Shown piece by piece: positions 1 through 8,033 of a stretch of 64,000 nucleotides of DNA (the stretch's first letter is position 1; each line of letters begins with the position of its first letter). The position numbers and the translations under genes are program-made. The stretch lies in NCBI RefSeq assembly GCF_004151105.1, contig NZ_PHRF01000096.1, positions 29,097-93,096 on the forward strand. Direction: 5' to 3'. The notes beneath the pieces were generated by a model. That model ran no database searches and was not told where the DNA came from. It saw only the letters and a program-made list of their open reading frames with translations. This DNA is from Streptomyces sp. L-9-10. GTDB taxonomy: Bacteria; Actinomycetota; Actinomycetes; Streptomycetales; Streptomycetaceae.

Positions 1-1
1 G

Positions 2-385
2 CTGACGTTCCTGCCGACCGCCTTCGGCCGGCCCCATCTGCTGGCGCTGGCCGCGCCCGGCTGGCAGCCCGTCGTGCAGTACCCGGTCTCCACGCGGGAG
101 CTGACGGACGCCACCCCCGTCGACACGGTCCGGCTGCGTCTGGAGGCGGTCGCGCACCCCATGCGGATGCGGCTGTGCCGGAGTCTGGCCCGCGGCTCGT
201 ACTCGACGGGCGAGCTGGCCGATACGTACGGGATCACCGCGCCCGAGGTCTCCCGGCACCTGGCGGTGCTGCGGAAGGCGGGACTGCTGACGACCCAGCG
301 GCGCGGACGCTATGTGCTGCATCAGCTGGACGTCGCCGTGGTGGCCCGGCTCGGCAGCGACTTCCTGGAGGGAGTGCTGCGCTGA
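2..385 (+). CDS. ArsR-type HTH transcriptional regulator, 3' part only
   Basis: The reading frame is open from the window edge, so only the last 127 codons are visible. A GTG at 74 could start a 103-residue protein, but the in-frame upstream sequence (LTFLPTAFGRPHLLALAAPG) looks like coding sequence and matches what is usually seen before the HTH in the long DUF5937-type ArsR regulators of Streptomyces; I therefore treat the gene as truncated by the window. The C-terminal part is a winged helix: a dimer helix (AHPMRMRLCRSLARG), a recognition region (GITAPEVSRHLAVLRKAGLL) and a beta wing (TTQRRGRYVLHQL). No metal-binding cysteine motif is seen in the visible part, so the ligand is unknown. It probably represses its own or a neighbouring upstream gene. 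Confidence 0.75.
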   Translation: MTFLPTAFGRPHLLALAAPGWQPVVQYPVSTRELTDATPVDTVRLRLEAVAHPMRMRLCRSLARGSYSTGELADTYGITAPEVSRHLAVLRKAGLLTTQRRGRYVLHQLDVAVVARLGSDFLEGVLR

Positions 386-541
386 CGGCACGCCACCTCC
401 GGAAGCCTCTGAGCGGTCAGGAGCGTACGGCGGTCCTCGGCCGAAGCGGACCCGGCTCGGCCCTGCCGCCCCCGGCGGCCGTCCCGGCGACCTGAGGGAC
501 GGTCGGCCGGAGGGACGGTCGGCCGGTCTCCTTCGTCGGGA

Positions 542-1216
542 TCAGGCCGGCCCGCCGCCCCCGGCCCGCACCAGTCCCGTCTCGTAGGCGAGGACGACCA
601 CCTGCACCCGGTCGCGCAGTCCGAGCTTGGTGAGGATCCGGCCGACATGCGTCTTCACGGTCGCCTCGGAGAGCACCAGCCGGCCGGCGATCTCCCCGTT
701 CGACAGCCCCTGCGCGACCAGCATCATGACCTCGCGCTCCCGGTCGGTCAGCCGGTCCAGCTCCTTGTGCCGCGGCTTGCCCGCGCTGGGCAGCATCGGC
801 GAGAAGCGGTCCAGCAGCCGCCGTGTGGTGGACGGGGCGACGACGGCGTCACCGCTGTGCACCGAGCGGATCGCGCTGAGCAGTTCGCTCGGCGGCACGT
901 CCTTCAGCATGAATCCGCTCGCCCCGGCCTTGAGCCCGGAGAACGCGTACTCGTCCAGGTCGAAGGTGGTCAGGATGAGCACCTTCGGAGCGTCGGGCTC
1001 CGCGCAGATCCGGCGGGTCGCCTCGACGCCGTCCAGCCGGGGCATGCGGACGTCCATCAGGACGACGTCGACGGCGGTGGAGCGGAGGTTCTCGATCGCC
1101 TCCGCGCCGTCCCCGGCCTCCGCGACGACCTCCATGTCGGGCTGCGCGGCCAGCACCATACGGAATCCGGTGCGCAGCAGCACCTGGTCGTCGACGAGCA
1201 TGACGCGGATCGACAT
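542..1216 (-). CDS. NarL/FixJ-family two-component response regulator
   Basis: A 224-residue DNA-binding response regulator. The N-terminal receiver domain (about residues 4-120) has the acidic pair D9-D10, the phosphoacceptor D55 in VVLMDVRMP, and the conserved lysine in GFMLKDVPP. The C-terminal LuxR-type HTH (about 150-215) has LTDREREVMMLVAQGLSNGEIA followed by SEATVKTHVGRILTKL. It lies 149 bp downstream of a sensor kinase on the same strand, so the two form a probable two-gene operon with the kinase first. The signal and targets cannot be read from the sequence. The spacer between the two genes holds a degenerate tandem repeat. Confidence 0.93.
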   Translation of the reverse strand: MSIRVMLVDDQVLLRTGFRMVLAAQPDMEVVAEAGDGAEAIENLRSTAVDVVLMDVRMPRLDGVEATRRICAEPDAPKVLILTTFDLDEYAFSGLKAGASGFMLKDVPPSELLSAIRSVHSGDAVVAPSTTRRLLDRFSPMLPSAGKPRHKELDRLTDREREVMMLVAQGLSNGEIAGRLVLSEATVKTHVGRILTKLGLRDRVQVVVLAYETGLVRAGGGGPA

Positions 1217-1249
1217 CTGCGGGGTCCTTGTCCGGTAGTCCGATAGCGA

Positions 1250-1323
1250 TAGAGGGGGGTGGCAGCCGGTAGAGGGAGTGGCAGCCGTTAGAGGGAGGTG
1301 GCAGGTAGAGGGAGCGGTAGCGG
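1250..1323. repeat. Degenerate tandem repeat, 17-20 bp x 4, between kinase and regulator
   Basis: Four consecutive copies of a unit beginning TAGAGGGAG and usually containing GTGGCAGCCG start at 1250, 1270, 1289 and 1306. Unit length drifts from 20 to 17 bp. The array fills most of the spacer between the histidine kinase stop (1366) and the response regulator start (1216), so it would lie in the leader or intercistronic RNA of the regulator. Confidence 0.7.
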
Positions 1324-1365
1324 CCGGTGGGCGTGACGGCGGAGGCCCATGCGCCCCCGCGCGCC

Positions 1366-2553
1366 TCAGTTCGCCGGTTTCAGCGGCAGCAGCGCGCTGA
1401 TCCGGAAGCCGCCGCCGGGTCGCGGCCCGGCGTCCAGTGTGCCGCCGACCATACCGACCCTCTCCCGCATGCCGATGAGCCCATGCCCGCGCCCGTCGGC
1501 CCCGCCATCCTCGTACAGCTCGTGGGCCGCGCCCCGCCCGTCGTCCTCGACGAGCAGTCCGAGCCCGTCGTCGAAGTAGACAAGACGCACGCTGGCGCCC
1601 ACATCGGGTCCGCCGTGCTTGCGGCTGTTGGTGAGGGCCTCCTGCACGATGCGGTACGCGGTCAGCTCCACCCCGCTGGGCAGCGGACGCGGGGTGCCCT
1701 CGATCCGGAAGTCCACGGCCAGGCCGGCGTCCCGTACCTTCTCGACCAGATCCTCTATCTGCCCGACATCGGGCTGCGGTACGTACTCGCCGCTCTCCTT
1801 GCCGTCCCCGGTGCGCAGCACGCCCAGCAGTCTGCGCATCTCGGCGAGCGCCTGCCTGCCGGTGCTCGAAATGGTCTCCAGGGCCTGCTTGGCCTGGTCG
1901 GGCGCGGCGTCCAGCACATAGGCGGCGCCGTCCGCCTGGACCACCATCACCGAGACGTTGTGCGCGACGACATCGTGCAGCTCACGGGCGATCCTGGCCC
2001 GCTCGGCGGCCACCGCCACCTTGGCCTGCGCCTCGCGCTCCTTCTCCAGCCGGGTGGCGCGCTCCTCCAGCTGGTCGAAGTAGGCGCGGCGGGTACGGAT
2101 GGAGTCGCCCAGCACCCAGGCGAGGGCGAACGGCACGCCCATGACGATGGCGTAGCCGACCCGGCCCGCGATGCTGATGCCCCCCTCGGGCCAGCGCACC
2201 TGCGACAAGGGCGCGGCGAGCAGCCCGCCGATCAGCGCGAGCCGCGAGGCCCAGCGCGGCCCGCCCTCCGCGGCGACGGTGTAGATGATCACCATCATCG
2301 CGAAGTCGGCCGGGTTGGGCTCCACGTCCAGGGCGAGCTGGGCGAGGCCCAGGCCCAGCATGAGCAGCAGCATCTTCTCGGGCGCGCGGCGGCGCAGCGC
2401 GACGGAGACGCTCAGGAGCAGGACCAGGGGGATGGCCACCACGCCCTGGTTCTCCTGGACCACCCACAACAGGGAAAGCCCGAAGAGCAGGACGGCCCAG
2501 AAGCCGTCGACGCCCGTCGGGTGTCCTCGGAGAAAGTCGTAGAAGCGCTGCAC
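1366..2553 (-). CDS. Sensor histidine kinase (HisKA_3 family)
   Basis: Probable 395-residue membrane sensor kinase, cognate to the response regulator that follows it. The N-terminal half has several hydrophobic segments (for example FWAVLLFGLSLLWVV and VVAIPLVLLLSVSVAL). A short coiled coil (FDQLEERATRLEKEREAQAKV) then leads into the HisKA_3 dimerisation helix with the phosphoacceptor histidine in IARELHDVVAHNVSVMV. The HATPase domain ends in GHGLIGMRERVGMVGGTLDA. The frame stays open upstream to 2631, but residues before the GTG at 2553 do not resemble a kinase N-terminus. The GTG follows a TACGCT element closely and may be leaderless. It is divergent from the methyltransferase at 2649. Confidence 0.88.
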   Translation of the reverse strand: MQRFYDFLRGHPTGVDGFWAVLLFGLSLLWVVQENQGVVAIPLVLLLSVSVALRRRAPEKMLLLMLGLGLAQLALDVEPNPADFAMMVIIYTVAAEGGPRWASRLALIGGLLAAPLSQVRWPEGGISIAGRVGYAIVMGVPFALAWVLGDSIRTRRAYFDQLEERATRLEKEREAQAKVAVAAERARIARELHDVVAHNVSVMVVQADGAAYVLDAAPDQAKQALETISSTGRQALAEMRRLLGVLRTGDGKESGEYVPQPDVGQIEDLVEKVRDAGLAVDFRIEGTPRPLPSGVELTAYRIVQEALTNSRKHGGPDVGASVRLVYFDDGLGLLVEDDGRGAAHELYEDGGADGRGHGLIGMRERVGMVGGTLDAGPRPGGGFRISALLPLKPAN

Positions 2554-2648
2554 GTAACCCAGCGTAGTGAGGCGGAAAAGGAGGAGGGTCAACCGGAGGG
2601 CCGATCCGGTCGGCGGAATCGTACTCCCCAAGGTGGAGACTTGACGCC

Positions 2649-3689
2649 GTGACGGATGAGACGGGTAAGTCGCGCGGGGTGCCGGGTACGCCGCGGGGGG
2701 CGAAGGACGGCCGGTGCGACGCCGGACCGCTCCGGTGGCGTACGGCCGCGGAGCGCGCGCTGTACGGCCCGGACGGCTTCTATCTGCGCCCCGAGGGACC
2801 GGCCGGGCATTTCCGTACGTCGGTACACGCCTCGCCGCTCTTCGCCGCCGCCGTCGCCCGGCTGCTGGCCCTGACCGCCGAGCGGCTGGACACGGACGAG
2901 GTGGCGCTGGTCGATGTCGGCGCGGGCCGCGGCGAGCTGCTCTCCGGAATCCTGGCCGCGGTCCCCGACGGGCTCGCGGTGCGGCCGTACGCCGTCGAAC
3001 GCGCGCCGCGCCCGGCGGGCCTGGATCCCCGTATCGAGTGGTGTACGGAGCCGCCGGCCGGGGTCAGCGGGCTGCTCTTCGCGAACGAATGGCTCGACAA
3101 CGTCCCCGTCGACATCGCGGAGACCGGCCCCGACGGGGTCGTACGGTACGTCCTGGTCCGGCCGGACGGCTCCGAGGAGCCGGGCGAACCGGTCGGAGGA
3201 CCCGACGCCGAGTGGCTCGCCCGCTGGTGGCCGCCGGCCGGCCCCGGCACCCGCGCGGAGATCGGCCGGCCGCGCGACGAGGCGTGGGCGGCGGCCGTCG
3301 CCACCCTGGAGCGGGGGCTCGCGGTCGCGGTCGACTACGCGCATGTACGGGACGCCCGGCCGCCCTTCGGCACCCTGACCGGCTTCCGGGCGGGCCGGGA
3401 GGTGCCTCCCGTACCGGACGGCGGCTGCGATCTCACCGCCCATGTGGCACTGGACGCCTGCGCGCTGCCCGGCGCGGAGCTACTGGCCCAGCGCGAGGCC
3501 CTGCACCGGCTGGGGGTGAGCGGCGAACGGCCGCCGCTGTCCCTCGCCACCACGGATCCGGCGGCGTACGTACGGGCGCTCGCGGCGGCCGGGGAGGCGG
3601 CGGAGCTGACGGCCCGGGGCGGCCTGGGGGACTTCCGCTGGCTCATGCAGCCCGTCGGCCTCCCGGGGCAGGGGGCCTTCCCGGCCTGA
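2649..3689 (+). CDS. MidA/NDUFAF7-family SAM-dependent methyltransferase
   Basis: A 346-residue class I methyltransferase of the MidA (DUF185, COG1565) type. The N-terminal part carries ALYGPDGFYLRPEGPAGHF, typical of the family. The SAM-binding glycine loop is VDVGAGRGELL (about residues 90-100), followed by LLFANEWLDNVPVD, and the C-terminus ends with GDFRWLMQ. The eukaryotic member NDUFAF7 dimethylates an arginine of complex I subunit NDUFS2, the NuoD homologue. Here the next gene, 126 bp downstream on the same strand, is an orphan NuoD paralogue, so that paralogue is an obvious candidate substrate; this is inference. The GTG start at 2649 is the first sensible start. The stop codon lies inside the first unit of a 19-bp tandem repeat. 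Confidence 0.83.
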   Translation: MTDETGKSRGVPGTPRGAKDGRCDAGPLRWRTAAERALYGPDGFYLRPEGPAGHFRTSVHASPLFAAAVARLLALTAERLDTDEVALVDVGAGRGELLSGILAAVPDGLAVRPYAVERAPRPAGLDPRIEWCTEPPAGVSGLLFANEWLDNVPVDIAETGPDGVVRYVLVRPDGSEEPGEPVGGPDAEWLARWWPPAGPGTRAEIGRPRDEAWAAAVATLERGLAVAVDYAHVRDARPPFGTLTGFRAGREVPPVPDGGCDLTAHVALDACALPGAELLAQREALHRLGVSGERPPLSLATTDPAAYVRALAAAGEAAELTARGGLGDFRWLMQPVGLPGQGAFPA

Positions 3690-3770
3690 GGAGACCTTCC
3701 CGGCTTGAGGGGTCCTTCCCGGCTTGAGGGGTCCTTCCCGGCCTGAGGGGTCCTTCCCGGCCTGAGGAGG
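3676..3770. repeat. 19-bp tandem repeat x 5 spanning the methyltransferase stop codon
   Basis: Five adjoining units of consensus CCTTCCCGGCYTGAGGGGT start at 3676, 3695, 3714, 3733 and 3752. The TGA of the first unit is the real stop codon (3687-3689). Because 19 is not a multiple of three, the later TGAs fall in all three frames. The array fills most of the gap before nuoD-like at 3816. Confidence 0.95.
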
Positions 3771-3815
3771 CACGGGGCCGGGGAGCACGACAGGCGCTCT
3801 GAGAGACTGTCGCCC

Positions 3816-4967
3816 ATGACGGAGACCACCCGGACGACGGTCGGTATCGGCGGCGCGGCGGAGAGCACGGACATGGTGCTCAATATCGGCCCGCAGCACC
3901 CCTCCACCCACGGGGTGCTCCGGCTCCGCCTCGTGCTCGACGGCGAGGTGATCCAGCAGGCGGAACCGGTCATCGGCTATATGCACCGGGGCGCGGAGAA
4001 GCTCTTCGAGGCGCGCGACTACCGGCAGGTCCTGGTCCTCGCCAACCGCCACGACTGGCTCTCGGCGTTCTCCAACGAGCTGGGCGTGGTGATGGCCGTC
4101 GAGCGGATGCTCGGCATGGAGGTGCCCGAGCGCGCCGTATGGACCAGAACGCTGCTCGCCGAGCTGAACCGGGTGCTCAACCATCTGATGTTCCTCGGCT
4201 CGTACCCCCTCGAACTGGGCGGTATCACCCCGGTGTTCCACGCCTTCCGGGAGCGCGAGGAGCTTCAGGGCGTGATGGAGGAGATCTCCGGCGGCCGGAT
4301 GCACTACATGTTCAACCGGGTCGGCGGCCTCAAGGAGGACCTCCCCGCGGGCTGGCAGGGGCGCGCCAGGGCCGCGATCGCCTCGGTGCGCTCGCGGATG
4401 GACGTGTACGACCGGCTGGTCCTCGGCAACGAGATCTTCCGGGGCCGTACCCGCGGGGTCGGGGTGCTGTCGCGGGAAGCGGTCCACGCGTACGGGGTGT
4501 CGGGGCCGATCGCCCGCGCCTCGGGCGTCGACTTCGATCTGCGCCGCGACGAGCCGTATCTCGCGTACGGCGAACTGCGCGACACGCTCACGGTCGTGAC
4601 CCGCGAGGAGGGCGACTGCCTGGCGCGGTTCGAATGCCTGCTGGAGCAGACGCACAACGCGCTGGCCCTGGCGGACGCCTGTCTGGACCGGATCGCCGAG
4701 CTGCCTCCCGGGCCGATCAACCAGCGGCTGCCGAAGGTGCTGAAGGCGCCCGAGGGGCATACGTACGCGTGGACCGAGAACCCCCTCGGGATCAACGGCT
4801 ACTACCTGGTGTCGAAGGGCGAGAAGACGCCGTACCGGCTGAAGCTGCGCTCGGCCTCGTTCAACAACATCCAGGCGCTGACGGAGCTGCTGCCCGGGAC
4901 GCAGGTCGCCGACATGGTGGCGATCCTGGGCTCGCTGTTCTTCGTCGTCGGCGACATCGACAAGTAG
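3816..4967 (+). CDS. nuoD2: NADH-quinone oxidoreductase subunit D paralogue
   Basis: A 383-residue homologue of the NuoD/49-kDa subunit of respiratory complex I (Ni,Fe-hydrogenase large-subunit fold), which in complex I lines the quinone site. The family signature NIGPQHPSTHGVLRLRL is at residues 23-39 and IGYMHRGAEKLFE follows at 53-65. R58 corresponds to the arginine dimethylated in NDUFS2. Other typical blocks are RVLNHLMFLGSYPLELGG and ENPLGINGYYLVSKG. No other nuo genes are nearby, so this is a stand-alone copy; whether it joins a complex is unknown. The ATG is closely preceded by GACTGT and has no clear ribosome-binding site, so it may be leaderless. A hairpin follows the stop. Confidence 0.92.
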   Translation: MTETTRTTVGIGGAAESTDMVLNIGPQHPSTHGVLRLRLVLDGEVIQQAEPVIGYMHRGAEKLFEARDYRQVLVLANRHDWLSAFSNELGVVMAVERMLGMEVPERAVWTRTLLAELNRVLNHLMFLGSYPLELGGITPVFHAFREREELQGVMEEISGGRMHYMFNRVGGLKEDLPAGWQGRARAAIASVRSRMDVYDRLVLGNEIFRGRTRGVGVLSREAVHAYGVSGPIARASGVDFDLRRDEPYLAYGELRDTLTVVTREEGDCLARFECLLEQTHNALALADACLDRIAELPPGPINQRLPKVLKAPEGHTYAWTENPLGINGYYLVSKGEKTPYRLKLRSASFNNIQALTELLPGTQVADMVAILGSLFFVVGDIDK

Positions 4968-4973
4968 CCGGTT

Positions 4974-4995
4974 CCGGGCGGCCGTTCGCGCCCGG
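4974..4995 (+). terminator. Hairpin after nuoD2, probable terminator
   Basis: Perfect 7-bp stem CCGGGCG / CGCCCGG with an 8-nt loop, starting 6 bp after the nuoD2 stop and lying between two convergent genes. No U-tract, as is usual in this kind of genome. Confidence 0.45.
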
Positions 4996-5069
4996 CGAAA
5001 GCTCGGGACAGGCTCTTGGCACTGTCCGGGCAAGCCTGGCCGACTCGCGCGTCCGGCAACCGCCCGTGA

Positions 5070-6107
5070 TCAGCCGCTGACCGCGTTGCGCAGCTCGCCC
5101 AGTTCGAGCGGCTCGGTCTCGTCGTGCGCGGTCAGATCGATGACCTGCCCGATTCCGCGCTCCTCGGCCCTGCGCCGCTCGGCGAGAGCCTCCTCGCCCA
5201 CCACGTCGGCGAGGTCCTCGCGTTCGACGCGGGCCAGTTCGGCGGCCGGCGCGAGCTCGTCCGTACCGTCCTCGGCCGCCTTCCTGAGCCCGCCGCCGGC
5301 GTTCCGCGCGGCGGCCTGCGCACCGAAGAAGTCGAAGCCGCCCTCGAAACGGCGGGCGCTCCGGCCCGCCGGGGCGTACGGGACGATCGCGGACGCCGTG
5401 GGCACGCGCGTGGCGGGAAGGGCGGACGACGGGCGGCTGTGCTGCTCGGCCCCGGCGCCCGCCGCGTGCTTCCCCCGCGACTCCCCCGCCTCCGTGGCCC
5501 GTTCCGCGAGATCGCGCGCGCGGGCCGCCTCGACCGTCCGCCTCGCCTGCTGGACCGCGGCGTTGCGCGGCAGTTCGTCCAGGGCACGCGCGGCGCTGAC
5601 ATACGCGGCCTTGCCGGGCGCACCGCCCGCGGGCAGCGCCTTGGGCTCGGCCGCCGCCTCCAGCGCGAGCCGGCGCCGGCCCTCCAGCGCGGTGGCGCGC
5701 TCGGTCTCCGCGGTGGCGTAGCGGCGCAGCAGCGCGGCGTGCTCACCGCGCAGCCCCGCCAGCTCGATCCGCTTGGCGCGCAGCTTGGCTTCGAGCTTGA
5801 GGCGCAGCTCGCGCGACTCCTCGACGTCCGCTTCCAGTTCGGCTATGCGCTCCTCGGCCTTCCAGCCGTCGCTCTCCCGCACGCGCGTCAGCTCGGCGAC
5901 CCGGCGCCCGGCGGCGCGGTCCCAGCCACGCATGAAGCCCGCGCCGGTGACCGCCGCGGCGGCCGCCACCGCGACCAGACCGCGGAGCACCACGGGCTCC
6001 GCGAGGAACCAGGCGCCCGCGGCACAGAGAACCGCGGCTCCGGCGACCGCCGTCGGCGGCAGAAGCTTGTGGAGGGGTGGGGAATGGCGGTGGCGTCCAC
6101 GTGGCAT
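5070..6107 (-). CDS. Membrane-anchored coiled-coil protein of unknown function
   Basis: A 345-residue protein with no recognised catalytic domain. Two hydrophobic segments lie near the N-terminus (about residues 17-35 and 38-58), placing a short tail and the long C-terminus on the same side of the membrane. Residues about 70-150 are rich in heptad-like Glu/Arg/Leu (AEERIAELEADVEESRELRL and onward) and predict a coiled coil. An Ala/Arg/Glu-rich region follows, then SIVPYAP and an acidic C-terminus (DLTAHDETEPLELGELRNAV). It is convergent with nuoD2 and lies 153 bp downstream of the ABC lipoprotein gene on the same strand. No function is proposed; a structural or scaffold role is possible. Confidence 0.7.
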   Translation of the reverse strand: MPRGRHRHSPPLHKLLPPTAVAGAAVLCAAGAWFLAEPVVLRGLVAVAAAAAVTGAGFMRGWDRAAGRRVAELTRVRESDGWKAEERIAELEADVEESRELRLKLEAKLRAKRIELAGLRGEHAALLRRYATAETERATALEGRRRLALEAAAEPKALPAGGAPGKAAYVSAARALDELPRNAAVQQARRTVEAARARDLAERATEAGESRGKHAAGAGAEQHSRPSSALPATRVPTASAIVPYAPAGRSARRFEGGFDFFGAQAAARNAGGGLRKAAEDGTDELAPAAELARVEREDLADVVGEEALAERRRAEERGIGQVIDLTAHDETEPLELGELRNAVSG

Positions 6108-6260
6108 GGCCTGAAATTTACCGTGCGTGGAGACCGAATGGGGGGCCGGTCGGACAATCTTTCTCGGCCCGTTGCCGGCCCTCCTCCCCTTCCACTCCTG
6201 TTTCCTCTACAGAACTCCGTTTTGCCTGGCGCCGGTTACCGAACCGATGCCGTCCGGCCG

Positions 6261-7253
6261 CTACTTCTTGACCAGACCTTTGGACTCCAAGTACTCCTTG
6301 GCGACATCCTCCGGCTTCGCCCTCTCGGCATCGACCTTGAGGTTCAGCCCCGCGAGATCGTCCGTCGTCAGCGCGTCGGTCAGCTTGCCCAGGACTTCGG
6401 CTATCTCCGCCGAACCGGCGTCCTTCGCATTGACCACGGGCAGTACGTTGTCGGCGTTCTGGAGCTTCTTGTCGTCTTCGAGCACGACCAGTCCGAAGCT
6501 GTCGAGCGTGCCGTCGGTGGTGCTGCTCAGGACGACCTGGTCCACACCGTCCTTGACGGCCTGCTTGGACTGCGGGGTGCCGACTCCCTTGGGGTCGATG
6601 CCCGCCACGTCGATGCCGTACGTCTTCTTCAGGCCCGGGGCGCAGAACGGCCGCACCTCGCACTCGTCGCCCGCCGCGATCTTCACCTTGAGCTTCGACT
6701 TTCCAAGATCGGAAAGGGTCTTCAGCTTGTTCTTCTCGGCGAATTCCTTGGTGACCGCGAAGGCATTCTGATCAACCGCCTGACCGGCGGGCAGCACCTT
6801 CAGTCCGCGCGGCTCGGCGAGCTTCTTCAGCTCGGCGACCGTCGCGGCGGAGTCGCTGGACGCGAGCGGCTTCTCCTCCGCCGCCTTGGCGCCGTTCACC
6901 TTGGCGTTGAGGAATTCCGTGATCGTCGCGGCGTATTCGGGCACCACGTCGATCTCGCCCTTCTCCAGGGACGGTTCGTACAGCTCACGGTTCTTCACCG
7001 TGGTGACGGACGTGGAGTAGCCGGCGTCGCCCAGGATCTGGGCGTAAAGCTCCGCCAGCACCTTGGACTCCGTGAAGGCCGCCGCGCCGATGACGAGCGA
7101 GCCCTTCTTCCCCGAGCCGGAGCCGGAGCCGGAACCGGAGTCGGCGGAGCCGCCCTTGTCCTTCTCCAGGCTGTCGCCGCCGCACGCGGCGAGCGAGGTG
7201 GTCAGGGCCACCACTCCCAGTACGGCACCCGCGAGGCGCGAGGTCTTGCTCAT
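6261..7253 (-). CDS. Glycine betaine/choline-type ABC transporter substrate-binding lipoprotein
   Basis: A 330-residue OpuAC/OsmF-type solute-binding lipoprotein. The signal peptide ends in the lipobox SLAAC at about residue 25, so the mature protein is anchored by its lipidated cysteine outside the membrane. A Ser/Gly-rich linker follows. The binding domain begins LVIGAAAFTESKVLAELYAQ and contains YEPSLEKGEIDVVPEYAATI, typical of the quaternary-ammonium family. The start at 7253 gives a normal signal peptide; the ATG at 7265 adds four residues and cannot be excluded. It is the third gene after two permease genes, 85 bp downstream of the second, and the spacer is filled by a 17-bp repeat. Likely substrates are glycine betaine, choline or a relative, for osmoprotection; the exact ligand is inferred. 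Confidence 0.9.
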   Translation of the reverse strand: MSKTSRLAGAVLGVVALTTSLAACGGDSLEKDKGGSADSGSGSGSGSGKKGSLVIGAAAFTESKVLAELYAQILGDAGYSTSVTTVKNRELYEPSLEKGEIDVVPEYAATITEFLNAKVNGAKAAEEKPLASSDSAATVAELKKLAEPRGLKVLPAGQAVDQNAFAVTKEFAEKNKLKTLSDLGKSKLKVKIAAGDECEVRPFCAPGLKKTYGIDVAGIDPKGVGTPQSKQAVKDGVDQVVLSSTTDGTLDSFGLVVLEDDKKLQNADNVLPVVNAKDAGSAEIAEVLGKLTDALTTDDLAGLNLKVDAERAKPEDVAKEYLESKGLVKK

Positions 7254-7281
7254 GAGGTTCACCATCTCCAAGAAGCCAAAA

Positions 7282-7346
7282 GGTCGGTCGTCACACGGGG
7301 TCGGACACACGGGGTCGGTCGTCACACGGGGTCGGTCGTCACACGG
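7282..7346. repeat. 17-bp tandem repeat at the permease stop codon
   Basis: Perfect units GGTCGGTCGTCACACGG lie at 7282-7298, 7313-7329 and 7330-7346, with a shortened copy between the first two. The stop codon of the permease gene (complement of TCA at 7339-7341) is inside the last unit, so each full unit carries a copy of that TGA. Confidence 0.93.
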
Positions 7347-8031
7347 TCGTGCCGGAGGGACGGGCCGCCGGCGAGGGCGCCGGGTCGATGACCCGGTCCA
7401 GCGCCACCAGCACACCTTCGACGAGCAGCGCGAGCAGCGCGACGAGGAGCGCACCCGCGACCACCTGCGGGGTGTTGTACGTGTTGAAGCCGGCGGTGAT
7501 GATCCGGCCGAGGCCGCCCTGTCCCACCATCGCCGCGATGGTGGCGGTGGCCACCACCTGCACGGAGGCCGAGCGCAGCCCGGTCATGATCAGCGGGTAC
7601 GCGAGGGGCAGCTCCACCCGTACGAAGAGCTGGCGCCCGGACATACCCATCCCCCGGGCGGCCTCCACGACCGCGCTGTCCACCTCCCGCATCCCGACGT
7701 AGGCGTTGGTCAGCAGGGGCGGCACGGCGAAGAGCACCAGCGCGATGATCGTGGGCACCGAGCCCGAGTTGCGCAGGGGCGAGACCATGAACAGGGCGAG
7801 CACGGCGAACACCGGCACCGCCCGGCCCACATTGGAGATATTGATCGCGAGAGCGCCGCCCTTGCCGATATGGCCCAGATAGAGCGCTATGGGCAGGGCG
7901 ATGACACACGCCAGCGCGAGCGCGACCCCGCTGACGAACACGTGCTCCTCCAGCCGCCGCCACACCCCGCTGTCGCCGGACCAGTTGGCACCGGTCGTCA
8001 GCCAGCCGACCGCTTCTCCCAGAACTCCCAT
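7339..8031 (-). CDS. ABC transporter permease, glycine betaine/OpuC type
   Basis: A 230-residue membrane permease of the MetI-like BPD type with about five to six hydrophobic segments. The EAA loop that contacts the ATPase is seen in VEAARGMGMSGRQLFVRVEL, and a second conserved stretch is MVGQGGLGRIITAGFNTYNT. Together with the second permease two bases upstream it forms the channel of a four-gene quaternary-amine importer. The two-base spacing to the preceding gene implies translational coupling. The stop codon lies in a tandem repeat. Confidence 0.9.
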   Translation of the reverse strand: MGVLGEAVGWLTTGANWSGDSGVWRRLEEHVFVSGVALALACVIALPIALYLGHIGKGGALAINISNVGRAVPVFAVLALFMVSPLRNSGSVPTIIALVLFAVPPLLTNAYVGMREVDSAVVEAARGMGMSGRQLFVRVELPLAYPLIMTGLRSASVQVVATATIAAMVGQGGLGRIITAGFNTYNTPQVVAGALLVALLALLVEGVLVALDRVIDPAPSPAARPSGTTV

Positions 8032-8033
8032 GG

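Noticed and set aside
5124..7391. 755-residue open frame opposite the coiled-coil protein and ABC lipoprotein genes
   Set aside because: The lipoprotein on the other strand has a lipobox and conserved domain; this frame has none.
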